A DNA stretch of 64,000 nucleotides from Paucibacter aquatile (GTDB lineage: Bacteria; Pseudomonadota; Gammaproteobacteria; Burkholderiales; Burkholderiaceae_C): positions 62,001 through 126,000 of the forward strand of contig NZ_POSP01000004.1 in NCBI RefSeq assembly GCF_002885975.1, read 5' to 3'. The stretch's first letter is position 1; each line of letters begins with the position of its first letter. The notes under the pieces are model-generated. The model was not told where the DNA came from. It saw nothing but the letters and a program-made list of their open reading frames with translations, and did no database searches. Shown here piece after piece: positions 25,658 to 34,505 of this stretch. Position numbers and translations under genes: made by a program.

Positions 25658-26832
25658 TCGAGCTGGGCGGCCTTGTTCAGGGCGCGCAGCACACAGTGGT
25701 TGATCTCTTCCGCCCCCAGCATCAGCTGTTCGGCGGCGGCGCGGAAGTCGTAGACCGATTCGTTCTCGATCGCGTGCACCAGCTCCAGATAGGGCTGGTA
25801 GGGGCCGCTGCCATCGACCAGGGCCTGGCGCACGCGCTCGGGCATGGGGATGGATTGCAGCAGCTTGGTGAAGGGCTGCTTGAGCATGTGGTCCAGCAGC
25901 GAGAACAGGCCGCAGATGAACATCTCGTCGCGCAGCTCGCTGTCGCTCATGCTCTTGGCCAGCTCTTCCATCAGCAGGCCGCGGCGCAGGGCGGCAAACA
26001 TGATGGGGCGCATGCTGTGGTCCTTGCTGGCTGTGGTCAGCAAGAGGGCCAGCCAGCGCTTGAGGCGCGGATAGCCGAGCAGCATGATGGCGTGGCGGAA
26101 GGAGGACACCTCGACCGGCAGGCCGAAGGCGGCCGAGTTCAGGTAGCGCAGCAGCTTGAAGGCCAGGCTGGGGTCGCGCTTGAGTGTTTGCTCCAGGCGC
26201 TCGATGTCTTCATCCTGATCGACCCGCGACATCAGCTCGACGATGACCTGCAGATCGGCCTGGATCTCGCTGCGCGGCGCATTTGCCGGTGCCTCGTAGG
26301 CGCCCTGCATGGGCCAGCCGATCACGCCGGCGGCACCGCGGCCGAAAGCGCCGTCGATGTCGGCCGCGCTGCGCAGGCCGGCTACCAGGCGGGGCAGGGC
26401 GCTGGCCTCGCCCGCGCGGTGTTCCTCGTCCTGATCCAGCACCTGCTGGGCAAAGCAAGCATTCAGCTCGGCCGGCAGGGCGGCGCTGGGCCGGCCCTTG
26501 AGCAAGAGGGTGTTGCCGCGTTTCTTGAGTGCGCGCAGCGCCTCGCCCAGGCCGGCATCGGCGGCCATGAAGGCAGGCACCTCGAACTGCACATGGGCCG
26601 GCGCTTCGGCGCGCAGCAGCTCCTGCAGCAGGCCTTCGTTGAGCACATTGAGGATGACCTGGGGCCCGCCCGCGGGCCAGACCTCGGACACGGCGGCCAG
26701 CAGATCGGCCGCGTCGAGCTGGGCGTCCGGCCGCAAGGGGATCACGGTCAGGCGGGTGGCCGTGACCATGCGCTGGCGGTCGATCAAGGGGGTGTAGCCG
26801 AGGGCCAGAGCGCTCAGGATGGGATGGTTCAT
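25654..26832 (-). CDS. HDOD-domain signalling protein with degenerate EAL-like N-terminus
   Basis: The C-terminal 200 residues match the HDOD domain: LEQTLKRDPSLAFKLLRYLNSAAFG, then SSFRHAIMLLGYPRLKRWLALLL and EMFICGLFSLLD. The N-terminal 190 residues resemble the YuxH-type EAL fold, but the EAL, DDFG and EGVE catalytic motifs are absent, so it should not cleave c-di-GMP. Such proteins are usually adaptors in stress or motility signalling. It starts 27 bases after flgL ends and overlaps the next kinase gene by four bases, which links it to the flg transcript. Confidence 0.8.
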   Translation of the reverse strand: MNHPILSALALGYTPLIDRQRMVTATRLTVIPLRPDAQLDAADLLAAVSEVWPAGGPQVILNVLNEGLLQELLRAEAPAHVQFEVPAFMAADAGLGEALRALKKRGNTLLLKGRPSAALPAELNACFAQQVLDQDEEHRAGEASALPRLVAGLRSAADIDGAFGRGAAGVIGWPMQGAYEAPANAPRSEIQADLQVIVELMSRVDQDEDIERLEQTLKRDPSLAFKLLRYLNSAAFGLPVEVSSFRHAIMLLGYPRLKRWLALLLTTASKDHSMRPIMFAALRRGLLMEELAKSMSDSELRDEMFICGLFSLLDHMLKQPFTKLLQSIPMPERVRQALVDGSGPYQPYLELVHAIENESVYDFRAAAEQLMLGAEEINHCVLRALNKAAQLE

Positions 26833-26859
26833 GACTCCGCGGATCCGATACGGGGGTGT

Positions 26860-28080
26860 TCAAACATTGAGGTACTGGAACAGCGACATGCGCTGCACCA
26901 TGGCGTAGGTTTTCAGGGCGGTGTCGTAGCCGGTTTGCTGGTTCTGGAAGTCGGAGATGCCTTGCACCATGTCCAGGTCTTCGGCGGCCGAGCGCTCGGC
27001 CTGGTTGTACTGCTTGAGTGCGGCCATGCGGGATTCGGTGCCGTCCAGATTATTCAGCCTCTCACCCAACTGACTGCGAACATTTTGTAAGTTCGTCATC
27101 ACCGCATCCAGATCGCGCACCCGGCCCGAGTTGGACTGCGAGATCTCCACACCGGTGCGCAGCGGCGTGCGCAGCTCGGCCACGGTGCGGTCCAGCACGT
27201 CAAAGAGCTTGAGCGAGTTGGTCGAAGGCTTGACCTCGAAGCGGTCGCCATCCACCGGCTGGCCGGAGATGGTGACGGCCATGCCGTCGAAGGTGATGGC
27301 CTTGCCGGGCGTGAAGGGGGCGCTGAAGGCCGGTGTGCCGAGGTCGGTGTCGGTCACGGTGATGGTCTGGGCCGGGCTGGCGCCGCTGATCTCGATCAGA
27401 TAGTTGTGGCCGGTCAGCAGCGAGGGATCGGCGGTGCGGCCGGCGTCGATCCAGCCCTTGGGCGCGACGCCGGGCGGCACCGAGATCAGATTGGGCAGGG
27501 GGCCGGTCTCAAACGTGCCATTGCCGCTGCGCGCCTGTTCGAACACCAGGCGGCCGTCCACGGTCAGGGGGAAGTTGTCGATATTGCCGGTCTGGATGGA
27601 GCCCGAGACGCCGTTGAAGCGCACGCCGCCAGCCTGGTCCAGGAAGGGCGGGTCGCTGGCGCCCTGGCCCGAGAACAGATAGCCACCGGCGCCGTCGCCA
27701 CGGTTGGCGATGGCCAGAAGCTGGTTGCGCAGGCCGGCAATCTTGTTGGCCAGGCCGGCGCGTTCGGCATCGCTGTAGCTGGCGTTGCCGGCGGCGATCA
27801 TGGTTTCGCGCATCTGCTGCAGCAGCTCGTTGGCGTCGCCCAACGCAGCTTCGCTCAGTGTCATGCCGTTTCGGCTGGCCTCCAGCGCGCGCTGGTTGGC
27901 ATCGACCCGGCCGATGGTGGACAGAGCGCGCTCGGAGCGTGCCGCGCCGGTCGGGTCGTCGCTGGCCTTGGTGATCTTCTTGCCCGTGGTGAGCTGCTGC
28001 TGCGAGGCCTGCATGGATTCCTGGCGGCGCTGCAGGGTCGCGATGCTGCTGTCAAAGATGTTGGCGGTGGACAGGCGCAT
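26860..28080 (-). CDS. flgL: flagellar hook-associated protein 3 (FlgL)
   Basis: FlgL is one of the two junction proteins between hook and filament. The N-terminal segment MRLSTANIFDSSIATLQRRQESMQ and the C-terminal ISDFQNQQTGYDTALKTYAMVQRMSLFQYLN are the flagellin-like coiled-coil ends of the family. The 406-residue length is normal. It follows flgK by 33 bases, the standard flgKL order, and is transcribed with the basal-body genes on the minus strand. HDOD and kinase genes come next on the same strand. Confidence 0.95.
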   Translation of the reverse strand: MRLSTANIFDSSIATLQRRQESMQASQQQLTTGKKITKASDDPTGAARSERALSTIGRVDANQRALEASRNGMTLSEAALGDANELLQQMRETMIAAGNASYSDAERAGLANKIAGLRNQLLAIANRGDGAGGYLFSGQGASDPPFLDQAGGVRFNGVSGSIQTGNIDNFPLTVDGRLVFEQARSGNGTFETGPLPNLISVPPGVAPKGWIDAGRTADPSLLTGHNYLIEISGASPAQTITVTDTDLGTPAFSAPFTPGKAITFDGMAVTISGQPVDGDRFEVKPSTNSLKLFDVLDRTVAELRTPLRTGVEISQSNSGRVRDLDAVMTNLQNVRSQLGERLNNLDGTESRMAALKQYNQAERSAAEDLDMVQGISDFQNQQTGYDTALKTYAMVQRMSLFQYLNV

Positions 28081-28113
28081 GGTGGTCTTCCTGGTTGGGG
28101 CGCGGGCGCGCCA

Positions 28114-30108
28114 TCAGCGGGCCGCCATCTGCAGCAGCTCGTCGAACAGCTTTTGCGCGGCCTGCAGCACCTTGGCCGCGGCCTGGTAGCCCTGCTGGAA
28201 CTGCATCAGCCGCGCGGCTTCTTCGTCGAGGTTGACGCCGGCCTGGCCGGCCCGGGTCTGCTCGGCATCGGCGGCCACGGCCACCGAGACGCTGGAGAGG
28301 TAGGTGGCACCCTGCACGCGCGAGCCGATCTCGCTCATGGTGGCGGAATAGGCTTCGTTGATGGTGGCGCCCACGGCGATGCTGCCGTCAGGGCGCTGGC
28401 GCTGGCCGACGAACTTTTCCCCCTGGATGTTCAGGAAGGCCTTGGCATTGCCGTTGTTGGTGGCGGGGAACTGGGTGCGCTCCAGCGAGATGGTGTCGTC
28501 CTTGCGTGGCACGCCGTTCAGGCTCATCTCGAAGCCCAGATCGATCGGCGGCACGGCATTGGGCTCGTTGCCGATGTTCTGGCCTGCGGCCCAGGTGCCG
28601 TTGAGCACCGAGCCATCGGCCAGGGTCAGGGTGTACTGCAGCTTGGCCGGGTTGGCGGGATCGGGGTCGCCAAAAGCCAGGCTGATGGGCAGCTTGGTGG
28701 CATCGAAACGGTCGTTGACGGCGTAGATGGAATTGACCGTGGCTGAGCCCTTGTTGTCCACATTGGTGGTGGCAGTCAGGGGCGAAGCGGCGGCGATGCC
28801 GGTGGGCTGCTCCAGCACGCGACGCATTTCCACGGCGGCCTGGGCCACGGGTTCCAGGCGGTAGGAGTCACCCGGGGCGGGCGGTGTGGCGCCGAAGCTG
28901 ATCTTGAAGCCATCGACGGTGTCGCCATCGGCCACGTTCTGCGTGTAGCCATCGCTGAGCCGGGTCAGCTTGTAGGTGCCGGAGCCGCTGAGATCGCTCT
29001 CCAGGCGGTAGGCGCTGGCCTGCAGCTGGCTGGCGTTGGTGATGGTCATGCTCACGTTCGAGGCAAAGCTGCCATCGGGCGCGCGCGCATTGGTGGTGGC
29101 GGGCAAGGCGCGCGGCTGACCAAAGCCGAAAATGGGCACGCCCTTGCCCGGCGGGTCGGACAGGTCCAGGCCCAGGGCTTGCTGCCCGTTGACGCGTGAG
29201 GCCAGGGCCGCGGCCATCTGGCCCAACAGATTGCGAGCGTCCTGCAGATCCTTGTTCTGGTACTGCAGCAGGGCGGACAGGGAGCCGCCCGTCAGCACGC
29301 TTTCGTCCAGCGAGCGCGGGCCGCCGGAATCGCTGATGCTGAGCGCGGCGCGTGAGCTGTCGTAGGGGTCCTGGGTGACGCTGAGTTCCTGCGCCTGCGC
29401 GCCCAGCACCAGTCGCTGGCCGCCGCCGATGAACACGCCCAGGGTGCCGTCGCTGGCGGGTAGGGTCGAGACCTGGATGTACTTGCTCAGCTCGGAGACC
29501 AGCTTGTCGCGCTGGTCCAGCAGGTCATTCGGGGTGTGGCCATTGCCGTTGGCGCGCGAGATCTGGTCGTTGGCAAAGGCGATCTGCTTGCTCAGCTCAT
29601 TGACCACATCGACATTGGCCTTGAGGTCGCTGACCACGCCCGATTGCAGCTCCACCAGCTGCTGGCCGGCGCTGGAAAAGCGCGCCGCCACCTCGGTGGC
29701 GCGGCCCATCACCACCTGGCGGGCGGAGGGGTCGGAGGGGCGGCTGCTCACGTCCACCATGGCGTTCAGGAACTGGCCGGCGGCGGCACCCAGGCCGGTC
29801 TCGCCGGGCGGGAAGATCTTCTCCAGCTGGGACAGCTGACTCATGCGAGTCGAGTCCATGTGGGCGATGGCCTTGGTGGTGTAGGCCTGGCGGGTCAGGA
29901 ATTCGTTGTGCGCGCGCTCCACCGTCTCGATGGTCACGCCCTTGCCGAAGTAGCCGGCGCCGGTGAACTGGCCTTCCGGCGTGGTCAGCACCACCGATTG
30001 GCGCGAATAGCCGGGCGTGTTGGCATTGGCAATGTTCTGCCCAACCGCCTGCAAGGCGGCCTGGTTGGCGAACATGGCTCGAACGCCGATGGACAGCAAT
30101 CCGCTCAT
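28114..30108 (-). CDS. flgK: flagellar hook-associated protein 1 (FlgK)
   Basis: FlgK caps the hook and joins it to the filament with FlgL. The N-terminus LLSIGVRAMFANQAALQAVGQNIANANTPGYSRQSV is the conserved rod/hook-family D0 helix. The C-terminus has GVNLDEEAARLMQFQQGYQAAAKVL, the matching helix. The 664-residue size reflects a large variable middle domain. The ATG follows a purine-rich stretch 25 bases downstream of the flgJ stop. In enterobacteria flgKL has its own late promoter; no sigma-28 motif fits the short gap here, so it is probably read from flgB. Confidence 0.95.
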   Translation of the reverse strand: MSGLLSIGVRAMFANQAALQAVGQNIANANTPGYSRQSVVLTTPEGQFTGAGYFGKGVTIETVERAHNEFLTRQAYTTKAIAHMDSTRMSQLSQLEKIFPPGETGLGAAAGQFLNAMVDVSSRPSDPSARQVVMGRATEVAARFSSAGQQLVELQSGVVSDLKANVDVVNELSKQIAFANDQISRANGNGHTPNDLLDQRDKLVSELSKYIQVSTLPASDGTLGVFIGGGQRLVLGAQAQELSVTQDPYDSSRAALSISDSGGPRSLDESVLTGGSLSALLQYQNKDLQDARNLLGQMAAALASRVNGQQALGLDLSDPPGKGVPIFGFGQPRALPATTNARAPDGSFASNVSMTITNASQLQASAYRLESDLSGSGTYKLTRLSDGYTQNVADGDTVDGFKISFGATPPAPGDSYRLEPVAQAAVEMRRVLEQPTGIAAASPLTATTNVDNKGSATVNSIYAVNDRFDATKLPISLAFGDPDPANPAKLQYTLTLADGSVLNGTWAAGQNIGNEPNAVPPIDLGFEMSLNGVPRKDDTISLERTQFPATNNGNAKAFLNIQGEKFVGQRQRPDGSIAVGATINEAYSATMSEIGSRVQGATYLSSVSVAVAADAEQTRAGQAGVNLDEEAARLMQFQQGYQAAAKVLQAAQKLFDELLQMAAR

Positions 30109-30133
30109 GGCTGGCGCTCCTCAGCCCCGAAGC

Positions 30134-31009
30134 TCAGGCCAGGGCGCGCTGCACGCGCACCGTGGTGTTGATCACCCGGGCCAGCTTGCTGGCGTACTCG
30201 GGGTCGGTGGCATAGCCGGCGTTCTGCAAGCCCTGGGCAAAGCCCTTGGCCCCGCCCGTCTGGGCCTGGGCCACGACCTTGCTGTAGCGCTCGTTGTTGC
30301 TGATCAGCTTGGCGTAGTCCTTGAACGCTTCTTCGTAGCTGCCGTAGGCGCGGAACTTGGCGGTCACGCGCTGGGCCTTGCCATCCACATACTCGGTGGT
30401 CTGCACCTCGGCGACGGCGCCCTTCCAGCCCGGCGTGGCCTTGATGCCGAAGACGTTGAAGGAGGGCTGGCCGTCCTTGGTGTTGATCTCGCGCTTGCCC
30501 CAGCCGGACTCATGCGCCGCCTGGGCGATCATGAAGCTGGCCGGAATGCCGGTGCTGGCCTCGGCGGCCTTGGCCGCGTCGTCGTGCTTCTGGATGAAGC
30601 TGGCCACATGCGGCGCCACATTCTTCTTGGCCAGGGTGGGTAGGGGCTGCACGGTCTTGAGCGGCTCCGCCTTGCCGTCAGTCACGCCCATCTGGCGCTG
30701 CAGCTGACGTGCAATCGCATCGGACAGACCGCCCGGCAGGCCGGTCATCTTGCCGGCGAACTGGGTGTCCAGCATTTCGCTGCCCATCTGTGTGGCGGAG
30801 TTCTCCAGCATGCCGGTGGCCATGGTGTTGGAGCGCATGCTCTTCATCACCTCCTGCATGAACAGGGATTCGAACTGGCGCGCGGTCTCGCGAATGCTGC
30901 TCTTGGGGTCGCGCGAGGCGGCGGCACGCAGGGTTTCGATCGAGCGGTGGTCGTTGCCCAGGCTGGTGCCACCACCGAGGGCCATGCCATTGTTGGGAGA
31001 GAGGGCCAT
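30134..31009 (-). CDS. flgJ: flagellar rod assembly protein and muramidase FlgJ
   Basis: FlgJ caps the growing rod and opens the peptidoglycan. The N-terminal rod-binding domain is seen in ARQFESLFMQEVMKSMRSNTM and MLDTQFAGKMTGLPGGLSDAIAR. The C-terminal glucosaminidase domain begins about residue 140 (FIQKHDDAAKAA) and contains the acid catalyst region AAHESGWGKREI and FNVFGIKA. The protein is therefore the two-domain form found in beta- and gammaproteobacteria. The gene ends 25 bases before flgK begins and lies one base after flgI. Confidence 0.95.
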   Translation of the reverse strand: MALSPNNGMALGGGTSLGNDHRSIETLRAAASRDPKSSIRETARQFESLFMQEVMKSMRSNTMATGMLENSATQMGSEMLDTQFAGKMTGLPGGLSDAIARQLQRQMGVTDGKAEPLKTVQPLPTLAKKNVAPHVASFIQKHDDAAKAAEASTGIPASFMIAQAAHESGWGKREINTKDGQPSFNVFGIKATPGWKGAVAEVQTTEYVDGKAQRVTAKFRAYGSYEEAFKDYAKLISNNERYSKVVAQAQTGGAKGFAQGLQNAGYATDPEYASKLARVINTTVRVQRALA

Positions 31010-31010
31010 A

Positions 31011-32144
31011 TCAGATCACCTCCAGCTCGGCGTTCAAGGCGCCGGCGGTTTTCATCGCTTGCAGGATGGCCAGCAGGTCTTGCGGCGTGGCGCCCAGCGA
31101 GTTCAGCGCCTTGACAACATCGGCCAGCTTGGCACCCGCGGGCAGCTGGATCAGCGAGCCGGGGTCCTGCTTGATCGAGATGTCGGTCTTCTCGGTCACC
31201 TGGGTCTGGCCGCCCGACAGGGCATTGGGCTGGCTGACTTGCGGTGTGGAACTGATGGTCACCGACAGATTGCCGTGGGCCACGGCACAGGCGGCCAAGG
31301 TGACGGCCTGGTTCATGACCACCGAGCCGGTGCGGGCGTTGATGACGATGCGGGCGGCCGGCTCGGCCAGATCCAGGGCCAGGTTTTCCATATCGGCCAG
31401 GAAGTTGACACGCTCGTCCGGGTCGTTGGGCGCGCGCACGCGCACGACACGGCCATCCAGGGCCTGGGCCACGCCATTGCCCTTGGCCTTGTTGATGGCG
31501 CGGGCCACGGCGCGAGCGGTGGCGAAATCGGCGGAGTTGAGGTCGAGTTGGATGTAGTCGCCGTTTTGCAGCGGCGTCGGCACCGAGCGCTCGACCAGGG
31601 CGCCGCCGGGTATGCGGCCGGCCGAGAGGTGGTTGATCTGCACCTTGGAGCCACCGGCCGAGGCGCCGGCGCCGCCGACGATCAGATTGCCTTGCGCCAG
31701 GGCATAGACCTGGCCGTCGGCACCGCGCAGCGGGGTGGTGATCAGGGTGCCGCCGCGCAGGCTCTTGGCATTGCCGACCGAGGACACGGCGATGTCGAGC
31801 TGCTGGCCGGGCTGGGCAAATGCGGGCAGCTGGGCCGTGACCATGACGGCGGCGATATTGCGCGGCTGCATGGTCACGCCTTGCGGCAGGATGACACCGA
31901 ATTGCTGCAGCATGGCGGCCAGGCTTTGGCCGGTGTAGGGAGCTTGGGTGGTCTGGTCACCCGTGCCGTCCAGACCCACCACCAGGCCATAGCCGGTCAG
32001 CGAGTTGCTGCGCACGCCCTGGATGGCGGCCACTTCCTTGATCCGGGCGGCGGAGGCCTCGGCGGGCCACCAAAGGGCGGCGCTGGCCAGCAGGGCGGCG
32101 AGGCCGATCAGGGCGCGGAGGAATTTGTCGGTGGCTGTTTGCAT
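31011..32144 (-). CDS. flgI: flagellar P-ring protein FlgI
   Basis: FlgI forms the peptidoglycan ring of the basal body. A signal peptide (residues 1-32, hydrophobic core LIGLAALLASAALWW, cleavage after EASA) leads to the mature start ARIKEVAAIQGVRSNSLTGYGLVVGLDGTGDQT, a highly conserved family block. The 377 residues end with LLAILQAMKTAGALNAELEVI. The protein is exported by the Sec system and folded in the periplasm with help from FlgA, encoded divergently at 37,610. The spacing to flgJ is a single base. Confidence 0.96.
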   Translation of the reverse strand: MQTATDKFLRALIGLAALLASAALWWPAEASAARIKEVAAIQGVRSNSLTGYGLVVGLDGTGDQTTQAPYTGQSLAAMLQQFGVILPQGVTMQPRNIAAVMVTAQLPAFAQPGQQLDIAVSSVGNAKSLRGGTLITTPLRGADGQVYALAQGNLIVGGAGASAGGSKVQINHLSAGRIPGGALVERSVPTPLQNGDYIQLDLNSADFATARAVARAINKAKGNGVAQALDGRVVRVRAPNDPDERVNFLADMENLALDLAEPAARIVINARTGSVVMNQAVTLAACAVAHGNLSVTISSTPQVSQPNALSGGQTQVTEKTDISIKQDPGSLIQLPAGAKLADVVKALNSLGATPQDLLAILQAMKTAGALNAELEVI

Positions 32145-32189
32145 GATGGTCGTGGAGGGGGAATCCTCTACGACCGATTCTGGGCAAAC

Positions 32190-32900
32190 TTAAGTCGGCC
32201 AAAGGTTCAAAAAGAAGCGCGACAACCAGCCTATTCCATGGGCGTCGGCGGTGGCGCCGCGGCCCTTCTGTTCGATCCGAACATTGGCCACCGAAGCCGA
32301 GGGCACGACATTGCCCTGGGTGATGGCGCGCGGGTCCACCTGGCCCGAGAAGCGCAGAACATCGACGTTATGGTTGACGCCGATCTGCTTCTCGCCGCTG
32401 ATCATCAGATGGCCATTGGGCAGCACGGCGGTGACCACGGCGGTGATGCTGCCGGAGAAGTCGTTGGTGTTCTCGTTCGTGCCCTTGCCGGTGGACTTGG
32501 TGGCCGAGCTGCCGCCGGCCGAGGCGCGGCCGAAGGAGTTGGCGCTGACAAAGGGCAGGGCGGTGACGCCGGCGGTCAGCGAGCCGGTCTTGTTGAGCTC
32601 GCTGGTGCTGCTCTGGCTGGCGGTGACCTTCTCGACAATCTGGATGGTCAAGGTGTCGCCCACCATGCGGGCGCGGTGGTCTTCGAACAGCGGCCGGTAG
32701 GCGGCGGCCTGGTAGATGGCGCCATTGCTGGGGCCATGGGCGGGCAGGGCGGGCATGTTCACCACCGGCGTGTGCTGCAGCTCGACCTGGGGTTCGCGGT
32801 AGAGCGTGCTGCAGCCGCCGAGCAGCAAGGCACTGGACAAGGCGAGCAGCAAGCGAGGCAGGCGGGCGTGAAGCATGTGATGGCGGGGCAGGGTGTTCAT
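32190..32900 (-). CDS. flgH: flagellar L-ring lipoprotein FlgH
   Basis: FlgH builds the outer-membrane ring around the rod. The N-terminus has a lipoprotein signal with lipobox LLLGGCS, giving a lipidated cysteine. Family core segments include LFEDHRARMVGDTLTIQIVEKVTASQ and ITAVVTAVLPNGHLMISGEKQIGVN, ending with GWLSRFFLNLWPT. The ATG at 32900 (MNTLPRHH) is preferred because a GGAG lies nine bases before it; an in-frame ATG at 32915 overlaps the flgG stop by one base. The product is 236 residues, typical for FlgH. Confidence 0.95.
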   Translation of the reverse strand: MNTLPRHHMLHARLPRLLLALSSALLLGGCSTLYREPQVELQHTPVVNMPALPAHGPSNGAIYQAAAYRPLFEDHRARMVGDTLTIQIVEKVTASQSSTSELNKTGSLTAGVTALPFVSANSFGRASAGGSSATKSTGKGTNENTNDFSGSITAVVTAVLPNGHLMISGEKQIGVNHNVDVLRFSGQVDPRAITQGNVVPSASVANVRIEQKGRGATADAHGIGWLSRFFLNLWPT

Positions 32901-32914
32901 GAGCGGAGGCTCCA

Positions 32915-33697
32915 TCAGATCTGTGCGAGCTTTTGCAGCATCTGGTCCGAGGTTTGCACGGCCTTGGAATTGAGCTCGTAGGCGCGCTGGGTCTGGATCA
33001 TGGACACCAGCTCCTCCACCACATTGACGTTGGAGGTTTCCACATAGCCTTGTTGCAGCGAGCCCAGGCCGTTGGCATTGGGCGCGCCGGCATTGGGCGT
33101 GCCCGAGGAGGCGGTCTCCGAGAACAGGTTCTGGCCCTTGGGGTCCAGGCCGGCCGGATTGACGAAATTGGCGAGCTGGATCTGGCCCAGGGTTTGCGGC
33201 GCCGGTGTGCCCGGGACGGTGATGCTGACCGTGCCGTCATTGCCGACGGACACGCTCAGTGCATTGGCCGGCACGGTGATCCCGGGCAGCACGGTATAGC
33301 CGTTGTTGGTGACGATCTGGCCGTTGGCGTCGAGCTGGAAGGAGCCGTCGCGCGTGTAGGCCGTGGTGCCGTCCGGCATCTGCACCTGGAAGAAACCATT
33401 GCCCTTGATGGCCAGGTCCAGGTTGTTGGTGGTTTGCTGCAGATTGCCCTGGCTGTAGATGCGGGCGCTGGCCACCGGGCGCACGCCCAGGCCGACCTGC
33501 AAACCCGTGGGCAGTTGGGTCTGCTCGGTGGTGTTGGCGCCGCTTTGCCGCAGGTTTTGATAGATCAAGTCTTCGAACACCGCGTGTGAGCGCTTGAAAC
33601 CATTGGTGGCGACGTTGGCCAGGTTGTTGGAGATGGTGTCCAGCTGGGTCTGCTGGGCCTCCATGCCGGTCTTGGCAATCCAGAGTGAGCGGATCAT
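32915..33697 (-). CDS. flgG: flagellar distal rod protein FlgG
   Basis: FlgG forms the distal rod. The 260-residue protein starts with the conserved SLWIAKTGMEAQQTQLDTISNNLANVATNGFKRSHAVFEDLIYQ. It ends with YVETSNVNVVEELVSMIQTQRAYELNSKAVQTSDQMLQKLAQI, the paired D0 helices of axial proteins. QPTG-type middle sequences are normal for the family. Homology to flgF immediately upstream reflects the shared rod/hook fold. The start at 33697 is supported by a purine-rich site AAGGAC. Confidence 0.97.
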   Translation of the reverse strand: MIRSLWIAKTGMEAQQTQLDTISNNLANVATNGFKRSHAVFEDLIYQNLRQSGANTTEQTQLPTGLQVGLGVRPVASARIYSQGNLQQTTNNLDLAIKGNGFFQVQMPDGTTAYTRDGSFQLDANGQIVTNNGYTVLPGITVPANALSVSVGNDGTVSITVPGTPAPQTLGQIQLANFVNPAGLDPKGQNLFSETASSGTPNAGAPNANGLGSLQQGYVETSNVNVVEELVSMIQTQRAYELNSKAVQTSDQMLQKLAQI

Positions 33698-33725
33698 GGT
33701 CGGTGTCCTTCAGGGAATCGGGAGG

Positions 33726-34451
33726 TCAGGTGGTGCCCAGCAGCTTGGCCGATTGCTGGCCCTGGGTCTGGGCAATCTGCATCAGCTTCATCTGTTGCTC
33801 GAACTGGCGGCCGGCGGCAATCATGCTGACCATGGTTTCGACGGCGCTGACGTTGGAGCCTTCCAGCGCGCCGTCTTGCAGGCGTGCCGTCGGGTCGGCG
33901 GGCAGGTCGCCGTCGGGCGCACGGAACAGACCGTCGGCGCCGCGCGTCAGGCGTGCCTCGGGCGTGACCAGCTTGAGCTTGCCGATGGTGGTGCTGGTGC
34001 CGTTGGCCGCTTTGGCGCTGACGGTGCCGTCGCCGCCGATGGACAGCTCGGTATTGGGCGGCGCATTGATCGGGCCGCCATCGCCTTGCACCGGCAGGCC
34101 GTTGCGTATGACCAGCAGGCCTTCGGCATTGACATCGAGTGCGCCCGCGCGGGTGTAGGCCTCGGTGCCGTCCAGGCCCTGCACGGCCAGCCAGGCGTTG
34201 CCCTTCATTGCCACATCAAGGCTGCGGCTGGTGGCTTGCATGACGCCGGGGTCGGAGTTGTAGCCGGTGGTCGTTTCCAGGGCGTAGGCTCGGGTGCTGG
34301 CGCCATCGCCACGCACCGGCACCGAGCGAAAGGCCTGCAGCTCGGCCCGGAAGCCATTGGTCGAGACGTTGGCCAGGTTGTTGGCCAGCACGTCCTGACG
34401 CTGCATGGCCGCCTTGGCGCCGGCCATCGAGAGGTAGATCATGCGGTCCAT
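33726..34451 (-). CDS. flgF: flagellar proximal rod protein FlgF
   Basis: FlgF is one of the proximal rod proteins. The N-terminus MDRMIYLSMAGAKAAMQRQDVLANNLANVSTNGFRAEL and the C-terminus SNVSAVETMVSMIAAGRQFEQQMKLMQ are family hallmarks. The 241-residue length matches known FlgF proteins, which are slightly shorter than FlgG. The gene lies between flgE (55 bases upstream) and flgG (28 bases downstream) in the usual order. Confidence 0.95.
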   Translation of the reverse strand: MDRMIYLSMAGAKAAMQRQDVLANNLANVSTNGFRAELQAFRSVPVRGDGASTRAYALETTTGYNSDPGVMQATSRSLDVAMKGNAWLAVQGLDGTEAYTRAGALDVNAEGLLVIRNGLPVQGDGGPINAPPNTELSIGGDGTVSAKAANGTSTTIGKLKLVTPEARLTRGADGLFRAPDGDLPADPTARLQDGALEGSNVSAVETMVSMIAAGRQFEQQMKLMQIAQTQGQQSAKLLGTT

Positions 34452-34505
34452 GGCGTGTCCTTGGGCAGGGTCATGCGGGATCAGGCCTTCAGTGCGCGCT
34501 CAGCA

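Noticed and set aside
30750..32981. A 743-codon plus-strand frame opposite flgJ, flgI and flgH
   Set aside because: It crosses three real genes and shows no protein-like composition.
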